A stretch of 64,000 nt of DNA from Laburnicola sp. R22_1 (GCA_014281115.1 JACONQ010000013.1:1106501-1170500), one strand, 5' to 3'. Positions 9,868 to 23,349 are shown, counted from the first letter of the stretch. Numbers and translations: made by a program. Notes: generated from the sequence alone by a model not told the origin.

Positions 9868-12800
9868 ATGGTCTCGCACCCGCCCAAGGCAGCACACGCG
9901 CACTCGTCGTCGCGCTCCTCGCAGCATCAGCAACAGCAGCGCAGCTCCAATGGCCCGTCCGGCCATGCAAAAACGGCCTCGTCCTCGTCGTCCCACGGCC
10001 GCGACCCGAGCAGAGACGACCGGCCGAGCAGGGAGGGCACCGCCCAGCGAGCCGCCCAGGATGTCGCGGGCCTCAAGGACTACCAGCTGGGGGACTGCCT
10101 GGGCCGGGGCGCCTTTGGCAGCGTCTACCGGGCGCTCAATTGGGGCACCGGCGAGACGGTCGCCGTCAAGCAGGTCAAGCTGGAGACGCTCGGCCAGACG
10201 GACCTCAAGACCATCATGCTCGAGATCGACCTGCTCAAGAGCCTGACGCATCCCAACATCGTCAAGTACAAGGGCTCCGTCAAGGCCGCCGAGAGCCTGT
10301 ACATCATCTTGGAGTTCTGCGAGAACGGCTCGCTGCACAGCGTCTGCAAGAACTTCGGCAAGTTCCCGGAGCCGCTCGTCGGCCTGTTCATGGCCCAGGT
10401 GCTGCAGGGGCTGCTGTACCTGCACGAGCAGGGAGTCATCCACCGCGACATCAAGGGCGCCAACATCCTCACCACCAAGGAGGGCCTCGTGAAGCTGGCA
10501 GACTTCGGCGTGGCTACGAGGCAGTCGGGACTCGACCAGGCGAGCGTGGTGGGCACGCCCTATTGGATGGCCCCCGAAGTCATCGAGCTGTCTGGCGCCA
10601 CCACGGCCGCTGACATCTGGAGCGTGGGCTGCACCATCATCGAGCTCATCGACGGCAAGCCGCCCTACCACAAGCTGCAGCCCATGCAGGCTCTCTTCCG
10701 CATCGTCAACGATGACCACCCACCCATCCCCGGAAGCGTCTCCAGACTGCTGCGTGACTTCCTCATGGAGTGTTTTCAGAAGAACCCCAACCTTCGCATC
10801 GATGCCAAGCGCCTGCTCAAGCACCCGTGGATAGTGAGCGCGAAACGGACTGCGCCTGCTGTGGCCTCGACCGGTCCGGAGTTCAATGAAGCAGTGAATC
10901 GGTCTGTACAACAATACAATGAAGCCCTCACTTCAGAGCCTTCACTGCGCAAGACCTCCGCTGCTGGCCCCCCACCACGCCGAGTGCCGGTGAATGTGAA
11001 TCTGAACATCCCAAAGCAGCGACCCACCGCTGAGTCCTTTCGGTCGCCAGAAATGGACAAAGACGACAACTGGGATGACGACTTTGCTGAGAGCATCTCG
11101 CCTCGTGCATTTCACCAGCCGCATTTGAAGCCCCAGGACAATTTCGGTGGCCTCTTCTCAAGCGACAAGCTCAAAGCATTTGCCAGTTTCGATGCCGTCG
11201 TCGAGGAGCCATCGAATCTCGATGGCGAAGCAACTGTGAAGAGTCCGCTAAACCTGCAGCATCTGCGAGGCCTTCCGAGTGCCTTCTCGCAAAGTGAAAT
11301 GGCACCGTCATCATCAACAAGGGTGAGAGCGTCCACGTCACGATCGACGTCTACATCCACTGTAATCGAGGAGTGCCAGGAAACCCAACCAAAGACCGCA
11401 TTTCTTCGCGGTGTACCCAAGGTGTCGAATCCACCGAAAACGAAGGTGGCCGCCCTTGCTAGGCCATCGCAGATGTTTCGAGAGAACTCAGTTGAGGACT
11501 ATTCTGACCTCACGCCAGCAGATGAGAGCGCTTTCGAGTTGAAGCTCAGAGCCATGCAAGTTGCCAATCCGCCTTCCATGTTTCCCAAGGAAGACACAAA
11601 GGTATACTCGACCTCGCCAGCGGACACGTTCTCGCCGAAGCTGTTCCACCCTAGTGATTTGAAACAAGCGCCCAAGTCGACAAGAGACGCGAAGGTCAAT
11701 GGCGCACGGCAGCGTTCAGTTTCTTCTACGTCAACGCGCAAGATGCAACGGTCACAGTCGGAGATTGAGATACAAAAATATGCGGAGGACGACCGCGATG
11801 ACTTTTCAGACGTGTTTGGTGACATCAGACCAAGTAGGGCAGAGAGCGATAGTGGCTCGGAGCATAGTAGCATGGCCATGATCACTTCTAAGATGTCATC
11901 GTCTTTTGTACGTATCATCCTTGAAGATTTAGAGTCGCTCCTCATTAACATGAATAGATGCTGGCTGATGACGACGACTTGGATCCCTTCGCCAATATGG
12001 ACGAAGGCCTCGAGAATATCAATCTTGAAAACAATGTTGCACGCGACCGTGATGATCGACTAACGAAGCAAACGGAGAATCTCGTCGGCTGTCTGAAGAT
12101 CAACCAGTCCGACGACATTCTGCTCGAAATCGCGGATCAACTCTTGGAAGTGCTCTACGAATCGCCGGAAAAGCGCTCGATTGTGCTCCGCTCCCATGGC
12201 ATGCTACCGATTTTGGAGATACTGAGCCAGATACCGCCGAACGAAGTAGTGCTACCTCTGCTGAAAATCATCAATCTGATCATTCATGAGGATTCCGAAT
12301 CGCAAGAGTCGCTGTCCATGCTCGGCGGCATTCCTATTATTTGTACATTTGCGTCTAAAAAGTATCCTAGCGACATTCGCAAGGAGGCTGCTGCGTTTGT
12401 GCGACAGATGTACCAGACCAGCACGCTTACACTGCAGATATTTGTCGGTTGCGGTGGCATCAACGTTTTGGTAGACTTCCTAGAAGAAGACATAGACGAA
12501 GAAAGGGACTTGGTGCTTATCGGTGTCAACGGTGTATGGAACGTGTTCGAACTGCAAGGGTCAGCGCCGAAGAATGACTTCTGTCGGCTTCTGTCGCGCA
12601 GCTCCGTCTTGTACCCGCTTTCACTCGTGCTGAACAGGGTGATCAATGAGAGGGACGAGGTTGCACAGCTCATCCAAGGTCGTATCGTCAGTATTTTCTT
12701 GATCTTCTCGCAAGCGGAGAGTTTTGTGAAAGATCTAGTGGCGGATCGAATGATCTTGAAGCGTGAGTCGTTCTTTCATACCCAATACTTGTCTGCCACG

Positions 12801-14430
12801 CATTCACCACTAACAACTCGCAGGGGTCCTCAAAGATCTCCCCAAGATGATCCCCGTTCACCAAGTGACGATGCTGAAATTCATCAAAAACCTCAGCATG
12901 CTTTCATCAACCCACGAAGCCCTGCAAAACTCGAATGCGATCGACACGCTCATCGAGCTTCTTAAAAATACTCGCGACCAGAAGAACTCTCGAGAGATAT
13001 CCAATCAGGTCCTGAATACGATGTACAACCTCTGTCGCCATAACAAGAGCAGACAGGAAGAAGCCGCCTTGTCTGACATTATTCCGCTACTCAAAGACGT
13101 CGTGAATGGTGGTGGGCCACTGAAGGAGTTTGCGCTGCCGATACTGTGCGAGCTGGCGCATAGTGGGAAAGTGGCGCGCAAGATGCTGTGGGATGCGAAG
13201 GGGCTGCAGTTTTACATCAGCATGCTTTCGGATCGCAACTGGCAGGTCACAGCGCTAGATGCTATTTTTGTCTGGTATGTGAAGCCCCTAGAATGCTCCA
13301 ACCCGCCTTGCTAATTCAATCCCAGGCTTCAGGAAGAAACTGCCCGTGTGGAGCAGAGTCTGCTATCGTCCAACTTCAGCACCGCTATTATCTCCTCTTA
13401 TACCTCGCCTGAGCTCTCGCAGTCAAATTTTGAGAACATGCTCGAGCCTCTACAGAAGCTTGTTCGACTCTCACCTCCGATTGCGGCGTCGTTGGCTGTT
13501 CCTGAAATTTTCACACGCACAGTGCAGAAGTTGGGGCACAAGGATGCTGTCACCCGCCTGAACTTACTGCGCATCCTCCGCACTATATGCGACGCCACCG
13601 ACGACGAGTGTACGCTCATTAGACATTTCGGCGTGTACGATACCATTGTGCATCTCTCAGAGCACGACCACGCGGTGCTGGTCAGACAAATGGCTGGGGA
13701 ATTAGTTCGAGCCTGCGACGGCGTGAGCAAGCGTAGCACCTCCCGCGCTTCTGGATTCCGACGTCCCCCTTCTAGCTCAGGTACTCGGGCAGGATCAGGT
13801 TCCAGCAACGGGTCGACACTCGTATCGGGCATGACACCACCCACACCGAACAGTCTCAAGACAACCTTTGCCATGCCGCCGATTCCACCGATGCCACCTA
13901 CCCCCACCCTGATCGGGAGCAACCGCGAGCGCATCGCTCGAAGCCAATCGACGACGGGCATCTGGAATCTCCAAGAGGAACCCCACGCTAAACCTCCGGT
14001 ATTAGGTCGCTCCTCTACCACACTCGGCACACTCGCCGTCCCGACGTCCTCCTCCTCATCATCGACATCTCTCTCTTCCCGCTCCCACGGCAGCAGACCC
14101 CCCTCCCGCGATGCCTCCTCCATGGCGCGTCTCGACACCACAAAAGACGCAACAGGGAAATCGCGGCTTCCCAAAGCGCGCCCAGGCCGTCTCAGCGAAG
14201 CGGTTAGTCGGCGCCGACAGAGCCAAACTACTACTGCGGGCGAAGAGAATCAGACGCCTAGCTCGGCTGCGGGGAGTGGGAATAGTACGCCGTTGCCGAG
14301 GCTGCAGATTGTGAGGAGGAGGAGGGAGACTAGTGGGGGGGAGATGTCGAGTTTAGCGGGTCAGGGGGCGGGGATGAGTGGTAGGGAGAGGGAGAGGGAG
14401 AGGGAAAGGGAGAGGAGGGCTGTGGATTAG
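9868..14430 (+). CDS. SepH/Cdc7-type septation (SIN/MEN) protein kinase, 1,466 aa
   Basis: STE-group Ser/Thr kinase orthologous to Aspergillus SepH and fission-yeast Cdc7, which acts below the Spg1 GTPase in the septation initiation network. Exons are 9868-11907, 11958-12762, 12824-13274 and 13326-14430; the introns are 50, 61 and 51 bp and all phases match. A Ser/Gln-rich N-terminal tail (1-70) precedes the kinase domain (about 72-322): glycine loop GRGAFGSVY, Lys101 in AVKQVK, HRDIKGAN (Asp194), DFG (212-214) and the activation-segment end GTPYWMAPE. A long Ser/Thr-rich linker follows. From about residue 680 (MLADDDDLDPF) an armadillo/HEAT-like helical region runs to about residue 1230, as in Cdc7-family proteins. 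The tail is Ser/Pro-rich and ends in alternating Arg-Glu. The ATG at 9868 is the first in frame; the upstream extension lacks one. Confidence 0.93.
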
Positions 14431-15080
14431 GGATCCAAGTATGATGTTAGGTGGTGGGGGCGGGTGGGGAGGGAGAGGGGGTGGAGTGATTTTGAGGGGT
14501 TTGGGGGAGGAGGGGATGAGAGTGGTGATGGGTGATGGGGTGCGGTGCGTGGTGTTGGCATTGGCATTGTGATTAGCGGTTGAAGCGAGGGAGCAAGCGT
14601 GGTGTTGAGGCGTTCTTGTTCTTTTTTTCCTTTTTTTCCTGCTGGTTGGCTCTTGTCTTGCGTGGTGGGTGGATTGCGTGTGGCTTACTGTGCCTTGGGC
14701 TTGGACCCTTTTTCTTTTGTTTTGTTTGGCGTGGCGTGGGAATGGATTGGAATGGATTAGAAGGGAAGGGAAGGGGAGTGCATCGTTTGTGAACTGGGTA
14801 TTTGCATAGCATAGCATAGCTGTGGCGTAGGGTGGGCTTGGTGGGAGTTTTTGTATGGGAGAAGTTGTTTTTGTGAAGTTGTGTTGTGTGGTTTTGTGTG
14901 GTTTCAATTTAAGTGGTATAGGTAGGTACTGTGGTGTGTGTTGGGGAGGAGGGGTGGTAAAGGCGTGGAGCGGTTGTATGGTGCGGGAATGGTGGGGTTG
15001 TTTGGTAGAGACGTATAAAGTAGAGACAGCTTTCCATCTCGGCGTTTTGCCGTGATCCAAAAGGTTGCGAAGATTTTCTC
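14431..15080. other. sepH 3' flank: G/T-rich, C-poor strand
   Basis: The plus strand is strongly depleted in C and rich in G runs, especially 14,440-14,520 and 14,940-15,000, with many GGGG/GGAGG clusters that could form G-quadruplexes or R-loops. A 235-codon open frame on the minus strand (15,060-14,353) is a consequence of this skew: it is made almost only of Pro/Thr/His/Lys/Ser and I do not call it a gene. The 3' untranslated region and terminator of sepH should lie here. Confidence 0.6.
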
Positions 15081-15759
15081 TCTGGTATAAAGTAGAGTAG
15101 AGAAGTATTTATGGATCTCTCTCTCTCTTTAAAATCAAAAGAATATACGAGGGAAAGGTAAGATAAGGTGGTTTAATACGGAGCGTCGTAGTGGAACGAT
15201 GTGGAATATTAAGATATTAGAATGGATAGGCGTGATGAGCGGGGGCAGATGAGTGGTGGGTTGGTAGGTAAAGATGGCTTGTTTTAGTGTCTGGCTAAGA
15301 GATTATTAAGGGCTTTAGATGTGAAGGATAGGGCTAGGGGTCTAGTATGTACGTTAATGGGTTGGGTTAAAGTAGGTTTTTTAAGTGTAAGTAAGGGAAG
15401 GTGGTTTGTAATAATAGATAGAGATGTGTTATTAAAAATAAGATAAGACACAAGGAGAACTATACGGTAATAGGTGGGTGAGCGTAAGAAATTAAAATTA
15501 GGTATATTAGATATATATAGATACATCTTACTATTTATAAAAGTAAGAAGTTAGATTAGGACTTCTTATAGGTAAGCTTTAGTTAATTAGAATTTAATAG
15601 CTTGTGTAGATATACAGCTTATCTAGTATAATATTACCAGCGTATAGGTATTAGATTGTAAGATTTCTAGCATTAAAATAATTAGTAGTAAAATAGCAGA
15701 TATCTTACCTTTTCTTATATACTCTAACTATTAATCCCTATAATTATAGAAAGGATAAT
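15081..15759. other. Transition into the AT-rich block
   Basis: Composition moves from G-rich to AT-rich, with C still scarce on the plus strand until about 15,540. A short CT run sits at 15,117-15,130. No gene or recognised element. The first datable repeat, S1a, starts just after. Confidence 0.5.
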
Positions 15760-16282
15760 GTTTTTTAAGTATATAGCGTTAATTAAATCTACCTAGAAAT
15801 AATATAATAAAGGCTTTTATTTAAAATAATATCTTTTCTAGGCAAGAGTATAAACTGCCTCTACTTATTTAGTTTTTAAGTAGCCCTATTACATTTAATT
15901 ACTATGTTTTTTTATTACGTTATAGTACCTATATAATACTATATAATATTATATATACGCTAAGTCTAAAGTATATTAAGGTTTTTCTAATATCTTCTTT
16001 AGTTTCTAAGATAACCTATAATAATAACACTCTATCTACCTACCTACTATATTACTAGATAATTAATTCTACCTTATAATCTTTTACTATATTACTAGAT
16101 AATTAACTACTTAGAACTTTTAGATATATACTTTGCTACTATAATATATAATAAATTATACACACACTTTGTATTTCTAGTACTAAATAGTACTTTATAT
16201 CTAACTATTACTCTACCTATTTTTATAAAAATTCTATAGTATAAGTGTATACTTATATATGCCCAATACTTTTTATAATTAT

Positions 16283-16560
16283 TATAATAGTTCGTGTCTA
16301 CTTTTCTACTAGTTATTTACTATTTTCTTTTCTTTTACACCCTAATAGCGCCTTTTATCTTATAGAAGACGCCTTTTCTAGTTAGTGTTAGCACGTAGTT
16401 AGTGTAGGCCTATACCCTACACTATCTACTATATAAGTAAGGCCCCTCTAGGTCTCTTCTTTATTCCTTATCTTAGTATAGTCTTAATTTAGTTATTTCT
16501 TTTAACTATACTAGCTATTTCTAAGAGGTTTGCTCTATAAAGCTATATACCGCCCTTATA
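16283..16560 (+). repeat. Gypsy-1 5' LTR (278 bp)
   Basis: It aligns end to end with 36,086-36,363 and with the Gypsy-2 LTRs. The canonical TG and CA ends have become TA by RIP-type changes. It contains the family's TATATAAGTAAGGCCCC promoter-like segment. Confidence 0.85.
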
Positions 16561-16659
16561 TTATACTAAGATTAATATTTTCTTTAGCTATAAACAGTAA
16601 TATAATACCTACTTCTTCTTTAAGATACTACCTATAGGTAGTTAAATTAGTAAAAGTTT

Positions 16660-17080
16660 TACTTTACTAGTTACTAGAAAGGATCCTTAGCACTAGAAAG
16701 TTTATATTTTACTACCCTAAGGTCTATTAAGAAAGGCTACTTCTAAGTACCTTCTTTGCTTATTATATAAGAATAGGAACTTTATTAGTTACTAGAAAGG
16801 ATCTTTAGTGCTAAGAAGTTTATATTTTACTACCCTAAGGTCTATTAAAAAAGACTACTTCTAAGTCCCTCCTTTGCTTATTATATAAGGGTAGAAACTT
16901 TATTAGTTATTAGAAAGAATTTCTAGCGCTAAGACGTTTGTGTTTTACTACCCTAAGGTCTATTAAGAGAGGCTACTTCTAGGTCCCTTTTTTACTTAAT
17001 ATATAAGGGTAGGAATTTTATTAGTTACTAGTTATACTAGGTAGTTATTATACTATACTAAGGTCTATTAAGAGAGACTA
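16660..17080 (+). repeat. Leader minisatellite of Gypsy-1 (~118 bp x 3-4)
   Basis: Between the 5' LTR and gag, a unit containing the string AAGGTCTATTAA recurs at about 16,720, 16,839, 16,957 and 17,061, so the period is about 118 bp with a shorter last copy. Gypsy-2 and Z carry related but differently sized leader repeats. Confidence 0.75.
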
Positions 17081-17429
17081 CTCCTAAAATCTTATTATTT
17101 TAAAAATAAATAATAAATAATAATTAATAAATAGCAACTATCGCGCTATGCTCTATAAAGCTAACCTGCTTAATAACTACCTTCTAGCGCTATTATAGTA
17201 ATAGCATAAGGTATAGAGCTAGGGGATTAGAATTAGACTATAGTAGTAATATAGAAGTTAAAGTTTTATATATTTTATCTTATATTATATCTTTTATCTA
17301 ATCTTTTCTTAGCTTAGACTATACGCTAGCTCGCATACTATATAAGATCTACTACCCTAGGTTTATATACTATACCCTTTTTATAACCCTACTTTACTTA
17401 ACCCTACTACTATTTATACTATAGTAAGC

Positions 17430-18858
17430 TGCTACCCTTCTATCTAAAAGACCCTTCTAGCCCCTAAAGTATTTCCTAAGTCCTCTTAATATAACTCTAT
17501 AATAAATAATATAGTAGCGGATATTTATATGCACCCTGATAATAATAGTTTATATAATATTTATTATAGGATTTTTCTACTTAACTCTACCAGTAATCTA
17601 TTATTTATTAAGTATAGAAAGCAGCCTATAGTTATTTTTAAAATAACTAGTTGCTTTACTCCTAGCCTTATAAAAAAGGAGAGTATTATTAAACTACTAA
17701 GAAAGGGCTACCCTAATAGAATTTCTTATAAGGCTTCTAAGTATAATTAAAATATTACTACACTTAAAGTAGATTAGCTAGGCAATAAATTTTTGCTAGT
17801 AGACTTTAAGTAGCTTATACACTAAGGTAAAGCTAAACTTAAAGCTACTAGAAAGTTTAGCGCGTTTTTAGCGTAATTTAAACTAGACTTATTACTCTAG
17901 CCTAAGCACAGCCTAGAAATAAAATAATTACTTGCCACCTATTAGCTTTAGGCTTAATATTGCTTTTCTTAAGGCCTAATTTAAAGATAGTACTAGATTT
18001 AGTAGCTAAGGCTATTATAAAGTGTAAAAATAACTCTATATAAAAAAGTATTATTTAGACTTTATGCAAGCGCGCTAATATATTTAAATAAGCTTTTACT
18101 ATACTTAATATATAAACACCTTACACTATAATATATATAATAGAGAATACATTTTAATTCTAGTCTAATAGTGCTAATTACGCAGCTATTAAAGAAGACT
18201 TATTTACCCTTAATAAAGGTCTCCTTTCTATTAAAAATAATTCTAATTTGCAGCGCTATATTTAAGTTCCCTTAAAAGCTTTTAGTCTAGAAATACCTAA
18301 TCTACTATATAGTTTACGCTACTTTTATATAGCTAAGTAAAGCTTATTCTACCTAGTTACGCCCTAACGTGCGTCTTATCTAGTGCTCTAATAAGAGCCC
18401 TAATATCCGCCCTAGCTTATAGTGCCTACTTCGCACCTAGATAAAACTCTTTATTACTTTCTAGTCCCTAGATATATATAAACTAAGTTTGCTAATAGTA
18501 ATTAGATAGATATACTTTAGAATAGATATACTTTTACTACTTTTTTAATATATTTAAGCTAGGATTCTCTATAAAGCTACCTAATATTAATAAGTATTAT
18601 AAAAAAGGTTAGTTTAGCCCTAGTATTAAAGATTAGCTAGAGAATATACGTAATAAAATCTAGGTTAATATAGACTACTACTAAGGTAATAACTATATAG
18701 AAAATTAAGACAACCTTATAGAAGCTATACTTAGCCGCCTTAAAAGACTACGCGAAATTAGTGTTAAATAAATTAGGCCCTCTAGAAAGTTTATAGACTT
18801 AACCTACTCTTTAAATTTCTAGAAGAGACTTACTATAATTCTTTTGCTTTTTAATAGG
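17430..18858 (+). pseudogene. Gypsy-1 gag, 5' part (decayed)
   Basis: Fragments such as NNSLYNIYYRIF and SLIKKESIIKLLRKGYP align with the better-preserved Gypsy-2 gag at 43.6 kb. The frame is broken by many TAG/TAA codons. It stops where Z inserted; the gag remainder resumes at 30,182. Confidence 0.7.
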
Positions 18859-19145
18859 TATAATAGTACTTACTAGCCTCCCTACTAAGCACGCCCTATT
18901 ACCTTTCTTTTATATCCTATTTTCCCTATTTGCGCCTTTTATCTTTTTAAAGGCGCCTTTTCTAATTAGTATTAGCGTAGTAGTTAGCGTAGGCCTATAC
19001 CCTACACTACCCTCTATATAAGAAAGGGCCCCCTATATCCCTTTTTTATCTACTATTTTAGAATAGTATTAATTTAACTAGCTCTTTTAACTATTTTAGC
19101 TATTTCTAATAGGTTAGCCCTATAAGGCTATACACCACCCTTATA
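18859..19145 (+). repeat. Z 5' LTR (287 bp)
   Basis: It aligns with the 3' LTR 29,895-30,176 and with the solo LTR at 38,002. It is followed by a leader like that of Gypsy-1, then short tandem leader repeats to about 19,980. Confidence 0.82.
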
Positions 19146-20779
19146 TTATTCTAAGATTAATCTTTTTATTTAGCTATAGATAGTAATATAATATCTACTC
19201 CTTTCTTAAGATACTACCTATAAGTAATTAAATTAGTAGAAGTTTTACCTTATTAGTTACTAGTTATACTAGATAATTATTATACTATGCTAAAGTCTAT
19301 AAGGCTGCTATTATAACTTCTCTATCTACTATAAGTAGGTAAAGATATATTAGTTTGTTAGTTACTAGTTATACTAGGTAGTTATTATACTACGCTAAGG
19401 TCTATTAAGAAAGGCTACTCCTACACTTCTCTACTTACTATAAGTTAGTAAGAGTGTATTAGTTTATTAGTTACTTTAGTACTAGGTAGCTATTATACTA
19501 TACTAAGGTTTATTAAAAAAGGCTACTTCTAAGTTCCTTCTCTATTTGTTATATAAGGGTAGAAACTTTATTAGTTACTAAGAAGGATTTCTAGCGCTAG
19601 GGAGTTTGTGTTTTACTACTCTAAGGTCTATCAAGAGAGGCTATTTCTAGTTCCTTCTCTACTTAATATATAAAAGTAGGAACTTTGTTAGTTACCTCTA
19701 TAAGAGACTAGTTTAATAGGTTGCGCTACTATAGTCTATTAAGAGAGATTGTTCTAAGTTATAAAAGTAGTAGTATTACTTTATACTAGTAGAATTAAGA
19801 AACTACTAAGGCCTATTTAGAGAGGCTAAAATTCTAAGTTTACTAGCTACTAGTTATAGCGTAAGTAGTAGAAAGTTCTATTAGTTACCCCTATAAGACT
19901 TTATACTCTAGTTTAATAGGTTACACTTAGATTTACTAAAAGAAATCCCTCTAGTCTATTAAGAGGCTACCCTAAATATTCTTAAATAATAATAAATAAC
20001 AACTATATTACATCTAAAGACTAATTTGCCTATAATACCTAACTAGCGTTATACTATAAGGGCTAAAGGCACTAAGTAAGGGGAATTAGAATTAGGCTCT
20101 AGAGGCGCTATAGTGCCATCCGCAAAGATTTTATATAAGTAATACTTTTACCCTTTTTATAAGGCGTCTTACCTTACTTGCTAAGCGCGCTATTTTGCAC
20201 TTATAAGATACCTAGACCTACTAAATCTAGATATTTTACTACGCCTAACTATTAACTTCTTAGGCATTTCTTTTTATTTTTCTTTACTTTTTTTATAATA
20301 GACGTTCCTTATAAACGGCTTAGCTACTTAGAAAATCTAGATACTAGATTACTCTAGCGCTAATATTACTAAGTGACTCTATTTAGTTTGCCCTAATCTT
20401 TCGCTACTCTACCTTACTAAGTAGCCTTATACCCTTTACTCTAATCTTTTACTATCTTAGACTTTAGTTAAGCTTATATTTAAACTAGGGCAGCACTAGT
20501 TATAGGAATCTATTCTCTTTACTATAACTACCCTAGCCCTTACCTATTGCTCATTAAGTATTTAGCTAGGCAACTAATTACTAGACTATTAATATTACCT
20601 AGCTACCTTCTAGTTTAGCTTATTAATAAATTATAGTTAAACATTTCTATTATAACCTTACTTCTACCTTAAACTTACTAGTAGTTAGTCTTTAAATCTA
20701 ATAACTCTATGCTATTATCCCCTAAGGGTCCTAAGATGAATATATATTAGGCGACCCTAACTACTTTTTCTAATAATGA

Positions 20780-20891
20780 TTTTTTTTGCGACTAAGAGGT
20801 TTCTAATAAAAATATTACAATAATAGCAGTTATCCCTTCTGCTTTTGTTAACACAGAAAAGCGTTTTAAGATGTTTAATAAAAAGGGGTTG
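20780..20891 (-). mobile_element. S2a: short A-tailed element inside Z
   Basis: A 112-bp S2 copy whose poly(A) end appears here as poly(T) at 20,780. It is flanked by 11-bp duplications TCTAATAATGA (20,769-20,779) and TCTAATAATAA (20,892-20,902), which differ by one G/A change. Confidence 0.78.
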
Positions 20892-21194
20892 TCTAATAAT
20901 AAAGACTCAAAAGTAGAGCTTAAGCCTAATTACTTTAGCTAACTACCTTTTACTACTCTTTCCTAGCTGTCGCTAGAAGACGTCTAACCTAGTAAGGACT
21001 ATAGTAATTACACTAGAGAAGAGGCGCTTAATAAGAATAATCTTTATAAATTTAGTATTACTTATTATAATAATAGTCTAGAAGATAATAACGCTGCCTA
21101 TTATAGTAATAGATTAGAAGATAAAGAGCCTATGTATTATAATAACCTTTCTAAGAATAACTTTGAATTTACTAACTTAATTAATCCTAAGCCC

Positions 21195-22530
21195 TTCTAG
21201 GCAGGAGTATAAACTACCTTCACTTATTTAGTTTTTAAGTGGCCCCACTGCATTTAAATACTATGTTTTTCTATTGTATTACTAGTGCCTATTTAATATA
21301 ATATTATATTACGTTATATATAAGCGTTAAGCCCTAGGACTAGAGCGTGTTAAAGTTTTTCTAACGTCTCCCCCTAGCTTCTAAGACAACTAACTCTATA
21401 ATAATAACACTCTAACTTACTTGCCTATTTACTATATTACTAGATAATTAACACTACCTTATAATCTTTTACTACATTACTAGACAATTAACTATTTAGA
21501 ATTTTAACTCTACTCTACTACTATAATATATAACAAGTTGCACATGCGCCTACTTCTAATACTAAATAGCACCCTACTATTCTTTACTAATAACCTCTTA
21601 ACCTCTAAACACTTAGCTATTACTTTACCTATTTTCTATAAAAGTTCTATAGTATATACACGTACCTATATACTCTTTACACCTCTAGCACCTACTTAGT
21701 ATAGCTGTTACTATTATTATAGAAGTAATAAGCTATTAATTAGAAATCTAATATTGCTTGTAGCCCTTAGTAGTAATTACTTCTATAAGCTATATAGTAG
21801 TCTATAGCAGCTAGCCTAGATTCTTACTTTATAAATATCTATATTCTTCTAGTCCTTATCCTTAATAGTTGTAAGTACCTTGCACCTAAACTAGCATAGA
21901 GGTAAGGGCAGAAATCTAAATACACTATACTATCTTACTTACCTCTTGCTTTAGCAATCTATATTATAAGGCTTATCCCGCCTTTAATTCTAGACTTCTA
22001 CTTAAGAAGATATATCTTCTTCTTAATATAGCAATCTAACTCTATAGCAGCTATTTACTCGCCGCATAGGTCCCTAGCAAATACTATATAGTTTTTAATA
22101 TCTAGCAGCGTCTAGCTATTATACCTAGCTATATTATATCTAGCTGCGTTATTATTTATATCTCCTAGGTAGGGGCGCAACACTATATATTTAGTAGTAA
22201 TAGTGTCTTTAAGGTAAGGGATAGATATAGTAATCTTAAGATCTTACGCAATAATTAAATATATTATATAGTAGATAGATAAATACTTAATTTATATCTA
22301 GTTATAAATTTTATATTATATGCGTGTAAGTAACTACGTATTATATTATTAACTACTTCTAGTATATGGCGCTAATTTGCATATGCTAATAAATAGTTAT
22401 AATAAATAGGTCCTAGCCTAACCTATCTCTAAGCTGCTTTACATTTTTTAATGCGTTTTTAGTATACTTATAGCTTTCCCTTACAGTGTTATACTATATA
22501 CTAAAAGGTCTACAATATTTCTCTTTCTAA
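21195..22530 (+). mobile_element. X2: repeat X inside Z
   Basis: A 1.34-kb copy from the hairpin-bearing start to the TTTCTCTTTCTAA end. It is flanked by about 15-bp duplications built on ATTAATCCTAAG (ending at 21,194 and starting at about 22,531), with only C/T differences. No protein recognised. Confidence 0.72.
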
Positions 22531-23349
22531 TATTAATCCTAAGTCTAACTTTCTATAAAAAGGATACTTAGGCAATAAATTTAATAGTAAACTAATTAAT
22601 AAAATCTTCTAAAACGCTAATAATTAGAAGCTACCCTCTAACTATTAGCCCTTACTCTAATCTACTAGTTACCTAACTTATTTTGCCCCTAAGAGCACTC
22701 TAAGCTACTAAAATAGGTAGTCTAGTTTACTACTAGTTAAGTAACTTCCTAGCTAGCTTACTATATATAGGCACCTATCGCTTTTAGTACTCTTACTTCT
22801 AGCTATCTTTTCTCTAGCTAGCTTACTACTAATTTAGTAGCTTTTTAGCTATTACGTATATAGGGCACCTATAGCTTTTAGTACCTCTACTTTACTATAC
22901 TAATAGTCTCTATAGCTTTATAAACTACCTTACTCTAAATAAAAACTATATAGTTAGATTAATATATTTTTTTAAAACACTTTTCTATAGTACTAGGAAA
23001 CCTTATATAATATAATTACGCTAGCGTGTAATAAACTAACTAGAACTTTTTTAGCTAACTATATTTTTATATAGTATTAGAGCTAAGAATGCGCTCTATT
23101 AGTAAAACGCTAAATGCTAAGATATAGTTTCTAACCTAGCACTAATTTATTCCTAACTACTTTTCTTAATATCTCTACTAAATAGTACCTAAATTAAAAA
23201 CTAAGGCTATTACTAGAACTATAAGGGCCTATTGCCCCTATTCTAGCCCTTTTCAGCCTTAAAATAGTGCTAGTTATATTAAAAATCTTCTAAAACACCC
23301 TATTTTTATATACTTTCCTTTTTATTTTTAGGCCTTAAAAGGGGGGTTA
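22531..23349 (+). other. 3' internal part of Z
   Basis: The last ~460 bp match the 3' untranslated region of Gypsy-1 and Gypsy-2 and end in the purine tract AAAAGGGGGG just before the Z 3' LTR. The first part is AT-rich and not recognised. Confidence 0.65.

Noticed and set aside
9628..10914. A 428-codon open frame on the minus strand, opposite the sepH kinase domain
   Set aside because: It is a shadow of GC-rich kinase codons; the sense strand has a complete kinase with all motifs, and the antisense product is low-complexity with no recognisable domain.
14353..15060. A 235-codon minus-strand frame rich in Pro/Thr/His
   Set aside because: It results from the G/T skew of the plus strand; it overlaps the sepH C-terminus and has protein composition dictated by base composition.
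21195..22530. X as a Helitron
   Set aside because: A terminal hairpin and CTAG are suggestive, but three copies show 11-15 bp target duplications, which Helitrons do not make, and no Rep/helicase is readable.
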